Positions 1-5,621 of a stretch of DNA of 6,712 nt are shown piece after piece. The position numbers and the translations under genes are program-made. The DNA is from CAZLBV01 sp964557845 (GTDB taxonomy: Bacteria > Acidobacteriota > Aminicenantia > Aminicenantales > Aminicenantaceae): contig CAZLBV010000320.1 in the NCBI GenBank assembly GCA_964557845.1, positions 1 through 6,712 on the forward strand. The letters run 5' to 3'. The first letter of the stretch is position 1, and each line of letters opens with the position of its first letter. The notes under the pieces were generated by a model. That model was not told where the DNA came from. It did no database searches and saw only the letters and a program-made list of their open reading frames with translations.

Positions 1-122
1 TGGACATGGGATGGCGGCTGCGGCCTCGCCGTGGCAGCGACCTCGGCGCTTGAATAATCCAGATTTCTGAATCATCAGTAAAATAGGCCGCCATTACAAA
101 ATTTGTTCCCGATGACGGCGTT
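1..122. other. Unassigned left edge, GC-rich start
   Basis: No gene can be named here. Bases 1-50 are much richer in G+C than the rest of the window. On the plus strand, frame 1 reads WTWDGGCGLAVAATSALE and stops at 55-57, and frame 2 stays open to a TGA at 68-70; either could be the last codons of a gene entering from the left. On the minus strand a frame is open from inside the end of ligA to the left edge, with an ATG at 94-92 beginning MAAYFTDDSEIWIIQ and no good Shine-Dalgarno before it. None of these short frames is convincing alone. Sequence to the left would decide between a convergent plus-strand gene end and a minus-strand gene start downstream of ligA. Confidence 0.4.
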
Positions 123-126
123 TTAT
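87..126. terminator. Possible weak convergent terminator hairpin
   Basis: GCCGCCAT (87-94) can pair with ATGACGGC (112-119), with one C/A mismatch in the stem. The 17-base loop itself contains the palindrome ACAAAATTTGT. On the plus strand the stem is followed by GTTTTATTTATT, a loose T-tract, so it could end a plus-strand gene from the left. On the minus strand it lies just past the ligA stop but lacks a good U-tract. The long loop and the mismatch make this a weak call, and the T-tract overlaps the end of ligA. Confidence 0.25.
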
Positions 127-2129
127 TTATTAAGGAGGGTTTTGAATCCATTTTCATCGAGAAGGGGAATATCAAGGGATCTGGCTTTATCGAGTTTTGA
201 TCCAGGTTCCGTACCTACGATCACGTAGTCTGTATTTTTACTGACAGATGAAGTAACGGTTCCTCCCATGGCCTCGATCCTCTCCTTTGCTTGATCCCTG
301 GAAAAGCTCTCCAGCTTTCCGGTGATGACAAATGTCATCCTTGAGAACGGTTGTTTTTCAGGTTTTTCTGCCGGTCGGGAAGAAAAATTCAATCCGGCGC
401 TCCTTAATCTATTTATAAGATCGATGTTTTCCGGCTGCCGGAAAAAGAATACGATGCTTTCCGCGACTTTAGGGCCGACATCGTTCAAATTGATCAATTC
501 TTCCTCTGTTGCCTGTGATAAGCTGTCCATGGTATCGAAGCGGGTGGCAAGAGTCTGGGCTGTTCTTTCTCCCACATGACGGATTCCCAGTGCATAGATT
601 AACCGGACAAGGCTGTTATTTTTGGAGGCTTCGATCTCATCGATAAGATTTTGGGAGCTTTTTTCACCCATACGCTCAAGTTTAACTAGATCTTCTCTTT
701 TTAAAGAATAAATATCTGCCAGATTATTGATCAAGTTTTCTCTCATGAGTTGATCGACCAGAGATTCTCCTAGGCCCTCGATATTCATGGCTCTTCTTGA
801 GGAAAAATGGAGGAGTGACTCTCTTAGTATCGCCGGGCAGGAAGGATTGATGCAGCGGGAAACAGCTTCATTTTCAGGTTTGAAAACTCGTGATGAACAT
901 ACGGGACAATATTCCGGAAACTCGAACTTTTTTTCTTTTCCGGAACGCCGGTCTTTCATGACTGAGACGACTTTGGGAATGACATCTCCGCTTCTCTCTA
1001 TTAAAATATGATCATTTATTCTTATATCCTTCCGTTCAATTTCGTCCTGATTATGTAAGGTGGCCCGGCTGATAGTGATACCAGAAAGTTTTACTGGTTC
1101 CAAAACAGCAACAGGTGTGAGGGCGCCGGTTCTCCCCACCTGGATAATGATATCTTTGACCCTGGTGGTAGCTTGCCGGGCGGGAAATTTAAAGGAAATA
1201 GCCCAACGAGGAAACTTGGCAGTGAAGCCCAACCGGTTTTGCTGTTTGGTAGAATTAACTTTGATCACGATTCCATCTACCTCATAGTCCAGGCTGTCTC
1301 TTCTTTCCTTCCATTTATTGTAAAATTCAAGGACCTCATTGAGATTTGAGCACAGAGTTGATTCCGGATTTATCTTAAATCCCATTTCTTTAAGGCTTTG
1401 TAAGACCTTCCACTGGGACTCCGGTTGCTTTCCATTTTGGAAGAGGGAATAGAGAAAGATATCCAATTTTCGGGAAGCCACCACTTTAGGATCGAGCATA
1501 CGGATCGACCCTGCGGCGGCGTTTCGGGTGTTGGCAAAAATGGATTCGTTTTTTTGGGTCCGTTCTTTGTTGATCTGAATAAAAGATTTAAAGGGAAGAT
1601 ATATTTCTCCTCTTACCTCTACATCTCTGCTGTCCGGGATTCTAAGCGGAAGGCTTCGGATGGTTTTAACGTTTGCTGTTACATCATCTCCCCGTATTCC
1701 GTCTCCTCGGGTAACTGCCTGGACAAGTTTCTGCCCGGAATACAAAACAGAAATACCTACTCCATCTATTTTTAGTTCAGCCGTATATTGTATTTTCTCT
1801 AACGGAAGGATCTTTTTTATGCGTTCTTCGAATTCTTCTAACTCTTCAAATGAATAACAATTATCTAAACTGAGCATGGGAGTTTTATGTTCTACAGTTG
1901 GGAAACCTTCAATGGTTTGTTCTCCAACACGCTGTGTCGGGGAATCGGATGTAATCAGTTCAGGGAATTGTTCTTCTAGGGCCTCAAGCTTTTTAACTAA
2001 GAGATCGAATTCATAATCTGAGATCTGGGGATCGTTATCCACATAATATTTTTTCTCATGATAGATGATCTTTTCCCGAAGAGCCTTAATTTGTGCTTCT
2101 GCTTCTTTTTTTGAGATAGATTTATTCAT
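123..2129 (-). CDS. ligA: NAD-dependent DNA ligase LigA
   Basis: This 668-residue protein has the normal length and complete domain order of bacterial NAD+-dependent DNA ligase, which seals 3'-OH/5'-phosphate nicks in replication and repair with release of AMP and NMN. The N-terminal Ia region (about 10-65, with YYxxDxPxxSDxEYD-like residues) binds NMN. The adenylation domain carries the nucleophile Lys120 in KIDG, then RGDG (141-144), RGE (173-175), DGIVIK (285-290) and SFKFP (312-316). The OB fold begins near VGRTGALTPVA (331-341). A four-cysteine zinc finger uses Cys408, Cys411, Cys426 and Cys431. Helix-hairpin-helix repeats span about 445-580 (including LGIRHVGERTAQ), and a BRCT domain spans about 594-668. 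The ATG at 2129 is preceded by AGGTG eight bases upstream. All expected catalytic and zinc residues are present, so the gene looks intact. It appears to be transcribed from its own promoter, separately from the TPR gene upstream. Confidence 0.98.
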   Translation of the reverse strand: MNKSISKKEAEAQIKALREKIIYHEKKYYVDNDPQISDYEFDLLVKKLEALEEQFPELITSDSPTQRVGEQTIEGFPTVEHKTPMLSLDNCYSFEELEEFEERIKKILPLEKIQYTAELKIDGVGISVLYSGQKLVQAVTRGDGIRGDDVTANVKTIRSLPLRIPDSRDVEVRGEIYLPFKSFIQINKERTQKNESIFANTRNAAAGSIRMLDPKVVASRKLDIFLYSLFQNGKQPESQWKVLQSLKEMGFKINPESTLCSNLNEVLEFYNKWKERRDSLDYEVDGIVIKVNSTKQQNRLGFTAKFPRWAISFKFPARQATTRVKDIIIQVGRTGALTPVAVLEPVKLSGITISRATLHNQDEIERKDIRINDHILIERSGDVIPKVVSVMKDRRSGKEKKFEFPEYCPVCSSRVFKPENEAVSRCINPSCPAILRESLLHFSSRRAMNIEGLGESLVDQLMRENLINNLADIYSLKREDLVKLERMGEKSSQNLIDEIEASKNNSLVRLIYALGIRHVGERTAQTLATRFDTMDSLSQATEEELINLNDVGPKVAESIVFFFRQPENIDLINRLRSAGLNFSSRPAEKPEKQPFSRMTFVITGKLESFSRDQAKERIEAMGGTVTSSVSKNTDYVIVGTEPGSKLDKARSLDIPLLDENGFKTLLNK

Positions 2130-2137
2130 TCTTCTTA

Positions 2138-2194
2138 CACCTATTAAAAATAGACACTTATATTGAATATAGATGAGATAAGCTAAAAGTTCAA
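2138..2194 (-). promoter_or_regulatory. ligA promoter and ribosome binding site
   Basis: Reading the minus strand, TTGAAC (2194-2189) and TATATT (2171-2166) are separated by exactly 17 bases, matching the sigma70-type -35 and -10 consensus at 4/6 and 5/6 positions. Transcription would begin near 2159, giving a leader of about 30 bases. The Shine-Dalgarno AGGTG is at 2142-2138, eight bases from the ligA ATG. Because a strong terminator closes the upstream TPR gene, a dedicated ligA promoter here is expected. The call rests on motif match only. Confidence 0.6.
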
Positions 2195-2221
2195 TCTTAT
2201 TTAGTCAGGGGTCATAACTTC

Positions 2222-2301
2222 TTATTCACTCATTTACTCATATAACCATCCCACTCATTTTCCTGTATATCTCTATCCACCCATTCTCATATCCACTCAT
2301 T
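2222..2301. repeat. Cluster of degenerate CACTCATT repeats
   Basis: On the plus strand the motif (C)CACTCATT or close variants recurs irregularly: CACTCATT 2227-2234, TTACTCATA 2234-2242, CCACTCATT 2251-2259, CCACCCATT 2277-2285, TCTCATA 2285-2291 and CCACTCATT 2293-2301. On the minus strand these read AATGAGTGG, with an ATGAG core. Spacing is uneven (about 8 to 26 bases), so this is neither a CRISPR array nor a clean tandem repeat. It lies between the TPR gene terminator and the ligA promoter, in sequence with no credible gene. It may be decayed short-repeat expansion; its function is unknown. Confidence 0.5.
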
Positions 2302-2340
2302 CGCTTTCTTATTTTATGGGTATGTATATGTATGAAATAT

Positions 2341-2384
2341 AAAAAAAAGGCCCGCCTTTTCCTCATCTTTTAAATAGGCGGGCC
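2341..2384 (-). terminator. Strong Rho-independent terminator of TPR gene
   Basis: The arms GGCCCGCCT (2349-2357) and AGGCGGGCC (2376-2384) form a perfect nine-base-pair, GC-rich inverted repeat around an 18-base loop. A few further A-T pairs are possible at the base of the loop. Read on the minus strand, the stem is followed at once by eight T residues (2348-2341), the classic intrinsic terminator layout. It starts 28 bases past the stop codon of the TPR gene. The plus-strand side lacks a T-tract, so it is directional. Confidence 0.93.
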
Positions 2385-2411
2385 TGCTATGATTTATTAA
2401 TTGTTTAAGAT

Positions 2412-3614
2412 TTATCCTAAGCCCAGTTTGGTTTTTGTTGCATCAATGAGGGCCTGGAATTTATCTAAATAAGCCTGCTGCTCAGCCTGGAGAGCTTCTA
2501 TTTCTTTTTTCAATTCATCTATCTTTGCCAGCATTTCAGCAATCTCTTTTTCCTCTTCCTCGGTCAGTTCTTCCTCCTCCTCCTCCTCCTCTTCTTCCCC
2601 TTCTTCTGTTGCGTATTTTTCATTAAAAGTATTGGTCAATTCTTCCAGAACTTTCACTTTTTCCGTGATGGTTTTTATTCTCTCATTGTATTCGGGATCT
2701 TTGTTGAAATAGAGGCTTTCCGCGTATTTCATGGCATTTTCAGAATTTGCCGGAGATAGGAAGCTCGCTTCCAGAAAGTATTGAATGGTTTCATCGACTA
2801 ATGCCGGATTAGATTCAACTTTGCCTGCCAGGATCAAGCCGATATTGTATGCGATCTCTCCATTTTTTTCCTTTTGGTAGGCCTGCTTATAATAAGTAAG
2901 CGCTTCGTCTTTATTCCCGGCGCGATGCAAGGCTTTGGCATAAAGAGCTGTGCTGGCAAAATCTTTATTGACGTTCATAACGGTTTTAAATGCTTTGGCC
3001 GCATCACTGTATGCTTTGGCGTCGTATAAGGATTTTCCGATCTTAGCCAGGTTGCCGATTATCTGATTGTTTTTCAGGATATTGTATGAATTGGTGTAAG
3101 CGGTAATAGCACCCTTTAGGTCATTGGCTTTTTCCATGGCTTGAGCCTGGACAAAATATCCGGCACCTTCCATCTGTGCCCATTGGCCTGGATCGCCAGA
3201 ATCAGCTTTATTTTTATTTGCTTTGGCTATTTGGACGGCTCTTTCTGCCAAGCTTTTGGCTTTCGTCAGATTTTGACCGAGTTGATTAAGATTTCCTGCG
3301 ACTACGATGCAAATTTGATAAGTGGTCAGATCATCCAGTCCGCCTAATTCCAGCGCTTTTTCTCCATATTGGATGGTTTCCTGGGAAGTTTTACCTGGAT
3401 AATCCAAAGTAGCAAGGGTTGCATAGGCATAATTTTCGTTCTGAACCCCTTTTCCCCCATATTTATTGATAAAGTCTTTAAGCAGCTGTGCTTTCTGGGC
3501 AGGGTCTTGTGTGGTTACGGCTTTGATATAAGCCTGATTTGCATCCTCGGATTGAGCTGGTAAATAAACAGAAAATGCAAAGAGTAACATTGCAATTAAT
3601 GTGATTTTTTTCAT
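2412..3614 (-). CDS. Secreted TPR protein with poly-Glu and coiled-coil tail
   Basis: This 400-residue protein begins with a typical signal peptide: MKK, a hydrophobic core at about 4-18, then a probable signal peptidase I site near YLPAQS (18-22). It is therefore predicted to be exported to the periplasm or cell surface. The mature part is helical with TPR-like repeats, clearest at about 165-260 (for example AKAFKTVMNVN and RAGNKDEALTYYKQAY), with poorer ones at about 60-135. After a linker, residues 340-349 are ten consecutive glutamates. A highly charged helix follows (about 351-395, ELKKEIEALQAEQQ), which should form a coiled coil. No enzymatic motif is visible. TPR proteins usually act as protein-interaction scaffolds; the partner here is unknown. 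The ATG is supported by GAGAGG six bases upstream, a consensus-like promoter (3641-3669) and the terminator at 2341-2384, so the gene is a separate and probably well-expressed unit. I do not recognise a named family. Confidence 0.9.
   Translation of the reverse strand: MKKITLIAMLLFAFSVYLPAQSEDANQAYIKAVTTQDPAQKAQLLKDFINKYGGKGVQNENYAYATLATLDYPGKTSQETIQYGEKALELGGLDDLTTYQICIVVAGNLNQLGQNLTKAKSLAERAVQIAKANKNKADSGDPGQWAQMEGAGYFVQAQAMEKANDLKGAITAYTNSYNILKNNQIIGNLAKIGKSLYDAKAYSDAAKAFKTVMNVNKDFASTALYAKALHRAGNKDEALTYYKQAYQKEKNGEIAYNIGLILAGKVESNPALVDETIQYFLEASFLSPANSENAMKYAESLYFNKDPEYNERIKTITEKVKVLEELTNTFNEKYATEEGEEEEEEEEEELTEEEEKEIAEMLAKIDELKKEIEALQAEQQAYLDKFQALIDATKTKLGLG
2568..2597. repeat. CTC/GAG trinucleotide run encoding poly-Glu
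   Basis: Six perfect CTC units (2574-2591, read as GAG on the minus strand) are flanked on each side by two TTC units (GAA). Together they encode ten glutamates in the TPR protein. Such a microsatellite can change length by replication slippage in steps of whole codons, which would alter the acidic run without breaking the frame. Confidence 0.85.
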
Positions 3615-3640
3615 ATTTTTCCTCTCAATTAATTTTTTGA

Positions 3641-3669
3641 ATAATAGCTTGTGAAATAATAATTGTCAA
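3641..3669 (-). promoter_or_regulatory. Near-consensus promoter of TPR gene
   Basis: On the minus strand, a perfect TTGACA (3669-3664) is followed after exactly 17 bases by TATTAT (3646-3641), one base from TATAAT. Initiation near 3634 gives a leader of about 20 bases that contains the Shine-Dalgarno GAGAGG (3626-3621), six bases before the ATG at 3614. The flanks are very AT-rich, which also favours strong expression. This is one of the best promoter matches in the window. Confidence 0.8.
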
Positions 3670-3691
3670 CCATATATTAAAAATGTATTAT
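3663..3691 (+). promoter_or_regulatory. Divergent promoter candidate toward murB
   Basis: On the plus strand, TTGTCA (3663-3668, 5/6) is followed after 17 bases by TATTAT (3686-3691, 5/6). Its -35 box occupies the same palindromic heptamer (TTGTCAA/TTGACAA) as the -35 of the minus-strand TPR promoter, so the two face away from each other. If active, it would start near 3698 and give murB a leader of about 144 bases. A downstream -10 close to the murB ATG is the alternative. AT-rich DNA produces such matches by chance, so this is tentative. Confidence 0.45.
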
Positions 3692-3805
3692 CAAAAATAA
3701 TTATACAGCAAAATGCATGCCATTTCTATTGCTCGTTACTGGATTTGTTCTTTTAGAGATTGTGTCTGGTACTGGGATTGATAAAAAAGTTGGCGGGTAA
3801 AATAG

Positions 3806-3833
3806 TTGGTTAAGTCTGTGAATATAGTATAAA
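3806..3833 (+). promoter_or_regulatory. Possible leaderless promoter of murB
   Basis: TATAAA (3828-3833, within TATAAAAT) lies only eight bases before the murB ATG at 3842, with a poor -35 match TTGGTT (3806-3811) 16 bases further upstream. A start from this -10 would fall at or next to the ATG, giving a leaderless message. That would fit the absence of any Shine-Dalgarno in the 20 bases before the ATG. The weak -35 keeps confidence low. Confidence 0.35.
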
Positions 3834-3841
3834 ATGCATTT

Positions 3842-4786
3842 ATGCAAACACCGGTGAATAGATTTTTAGCTTATTTTGAGCAAAAGGTAGGGCGGTCTCC
3901 CCTTAGATCGGTTTCACTTTATCAATATTCGAATTTCCGGATCGGAGGAAAGGCTGATTTTTTCTTTGAAGCCAAGACCTCTCGAGAGCTTATCCAAGCC
4001 ATCGGTGCAGCCTCTGAATTTAAAATCCCCTTTTACATCATAGGTGGGGGATATAATCTATTTTTTCATGATAAAGGATTCAGAGGTTTGATCATAAAAA
4101 ACAGTGTTTCCGAAGTCGTACAGAAAGAGGATGATAAGATTAAAGTCTTCTCAGGAACTCTGCTGAAGAATGTTATCCGATTTTGTATTGAAAATGGTTT
4201 GTGCGGTTTGGAATTTTTAGCTGGCATCCCTGGAACTCTGGGAGGAGCTGTTTGCGGGAATGCCGGCGCTTTCGGGAATGAGATTGGAGAACGTTTACTT
4301 GAAGGCATAGTGCTGGGAAAAGACGGCAGCAAGCGGCAGGTAAAAAGGGATTATTTTAATTTCAGCTACCGCAGCAGCCGGCTGAAAAAAAGATCGGAGA
4401 TTCTTCTCTGGGGGATTTTGTCTGTTCAAATATCAGAGCCTGAAAAGGTAGCTGATGCAGTAAGTTCTTTTTTAAAGCAAAGAGAAGAAAAGCATCCTCC
4501 TTATGATACCGCCTGTGCGGGAAGTTATTTTAAAAATCCTGTTTTGCCTGATGGAAAAAAGCTTCCTGCAGCACGATTATTAGAGGAGGTGGGGGCAAAG
4601 AACCTTTCCATTGGCGGGGCCGCTGTTTATTCCGGCCATTCAAATTTCATCATAAACCAGGGGGGCGCTACTGCTGAAGATGTTCTAAATTTAGCGGATA
4701 AATTAAAGCACCGGGTTAAAGAGAAATTTAAGATTGATCTCGAGGAAGAAGTTATTTTCCTTCCAGAAAAGCTTTCAGATCTTTAA
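3842..4786 (+). CDS. murB: UDP-N-acetylenolpyruvoylglucosamine reductase MurB
   Basis: MurB reduces UDP-GlcNAc-enolpyruvate to UDP-MurNAc with FAD and NADPH in the cytoplasm, the second committed step of peptidoglycan synthesis. The 314 residues match the shorter, type II-like MurB size. Visible signatures are the N-terminal NFRIGGKADFF (31-41), the FAD-binding strand YIIGGGYNLFF (65-75), GIPGTLGGAVCGNAGAFG (128-145), the FSYRSS segment with catalytic Arg177, AGSYFKNP (226-233) with the proton-donor Ser228, and the terminal LEEEV with the probable catalytic Glu303. Tyr71 sits where most MurB proteins have Ser in GxGSN. ATG 3842 is the first possible start, since an in-frame TAA lies at 3830-3832. 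There is no Shine-Dalgarno. An in-frame GTG at codon 5 is a possible alternative. The gene stands alone, away from any mur/fts cluster. Its last 35 bases overlap the end of the convergent DUF2520 gene. Confidence 0.96.
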   Translation: MQTPVNRFLAYFEQKVGRSPLRSVSLYQYSNFRIGGKADFFFEAKTSRELIQAIGAASEFKIPFYIIGGGYNLFFHDKGFRGLIIKNSVSEVVQKEDDKIKVFSGTLLKNVIRFCIENGLCGLEFLAGIPGTLGGAVCGNAGAFGNEIGERLLEGIVLGKDGSKRQVKRDYFNFSYRSSRLKKRSEILLWGILSVQISEPEKVADAVSSFLKQREEKHPPYDTACAGSYFKNPVLPDGKKLPAARLLEEVGAKNLSIGGAAVYSGHSNFIINQGGATAEDVLNLADKLKHRVKEKFKIDLEEEVIFLPEKLSDL

Positions 4787-5621
4787 GTTTTTGTGAAGAT
4801 GGCCCAGATTCTTTTTCTACCAGATCGAGGGCACGCGAAGTCAGTTGAAGATAAAGGGATTTAATATCCGGGAGTTCTTTCAATGATTCCAGATGTTTCT
4901 CGATCGTATCCACATCCCCCCGTTTGACCGGACCGGTAAGGGCACCCGTTACAGAAAGATCTTTTACATTCTGTAAAGTTTTTTTTATGAGGGGGAAGAG
5001 AATGCCAAAAGATTGTTCTTCGCTGAAACCGGTCCGTTTTATAAGATCGATCGCGATGTCTATAAATGTCACCAATAAGTTGGAAGCTATGCTGCAGGCT
5101 AAATGATATACAGGTTTGTCTTTGGCTTTAATTGGGAAAGTGCGGGCTCCGATCTTGGTTATCAGGCCCTCTGCCGTCTTCATAGCGCGGGGATCTCCCT
5201 CAAGACTGACGTATATATTTTTAAACAGGCCGGACTTTTCGCTTTTGTACGGAAAAGTCTGGACCGGATGAAAAGAAGCGGTTACGGCGCCAAGTTTTTT
5301 GAGCGATTTTAATATACGGGAAGAATACAGTCCGCTGCAGTGAAAGACTTGTTTGTTAGCCCAGGGAAAGGAGGGATCCGCCATCTCATCAGCTACTTTT
5401 TCAATAAGATCATCCGGAACCGTGAGAATAATTAATTCAGCCATTTTGGCGGCGCGGCGATTATTGGTCCCTGGTTCCCCTTGCCCGATGATCTGTCTGC
5501 TTTCTTCGGCTTCCTCAATTGTTTTTGCTGTCAGCGAGGATATCCTGTAGTCGGCCCTAGTAAGAGCCGTACCCAGACATGTTCCCAAGCGTCCTGCGCC
5601 GATTATTGCTATATCTGTCAT
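4752..5621 (-). CDS. Rossmann-like/DUF2520 NAD(P)-binding oxidoreductase family protein
   Basis: This 289-residue protein has the two-domain plan of the Rossmann-like plus DUF2520 family. The N-terminal dinucleotide-binding fold opens with IAIIGAGRLGTCLG, whose GxGxxG is at 8-13, followed by LIILTVPDDLI (63-73). Next come HCSG (94-97) and ASFHPVQTFP (115-124). The C-terminal helical DUF2520 part has YHLACSIASN (172-181) and ALTGPVKRGD (227-236), both typical of the family. Members are annotated as NADP/F420-type oxidoreductases of uncertain substrate. Some relatives have been proposed as alternative ketopantoate reductases, but no pantothenate gene is in view, so I assign no substrate. The ATG at 5621 overlaps the stop of the NYN gene (ATGA) and has no clear Shine-Dalgarno, suggesting coupled re-initiation. 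The 3' end overlaps murB by 35 bases in convergent orientation, and no terminator is visible. Confidence 0.92.
   Translation of the reverse strand: MTDIAIIGAGRLGTCLGTALTRADYRISSLTAKTIEEAEESRQIIGQGEPGTNNRRAAKMAELIILTVPDDLIEKVADEMADPSFPWANKQVFHCSGLYSSRILKSLKKLGAVTASFHPVQTFPYKSEKSGLFKNIYVSLEGDPRAMKTAEGLITKIGARTFPIKAKDKPVYHLACSIASNLLVTFIDIAIDLIKRTGFSEEQSFGILFPLIKKTLQNVKDLSVTGALTGPVKRGDVDTIEKHLESLKELPDIKSLYLQLTSRALDLVEKESGPSSQKLKDLKAFLEGK

Noticed and set aside
322..1857. Several open frames of 65-116 codons on the plus strand opposite ligA
   Set aside because: They are antisense shadows of a conserved gene with no recognisable protein motifs or ribosome sites.
2238..2300. Minus-strand frame of 20 codons (MSGYENGWIEIYRKMSGMVI) inside the repeat cluster
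   Set aside because: The codons derive from the repeat motif itself, there is no good ribosome site, and the length is well within chance.
2222..2301. CRISPR array
   Set aside because: The repeats are 7-9 bases, degenerate and irregularly spaced, with no constant-length spacers or cas genes.
3713..3781. Plus-strand frame of 22 codons rich in Trp (three), Cys and Tyr, upstream of murB, resembling a leader peptide
   Set aside because: There is no Shine-Dalgarno, no terminator/antiterminator hairpin pair between it and murB, and murB has no link with tryptophan supply. It would be of interest only if the plus promoter at 3663-3691 is proven.
3615..3841. tRNA, small RNA or riboswitch in the divergent spacer
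   Set aside because: No T-loop consensus, cloverleaf stems, terminator-ended hairpin or known riboswitch core was seen.
4752..4800. Bidirectional terminator at the murB/DUF2520 junction based on GAAAAGCTTTC and a following T5 run
   Set aside because: The palindrome has no loop and is AT-rich; a stable stem cannot be drawn before either T-run.
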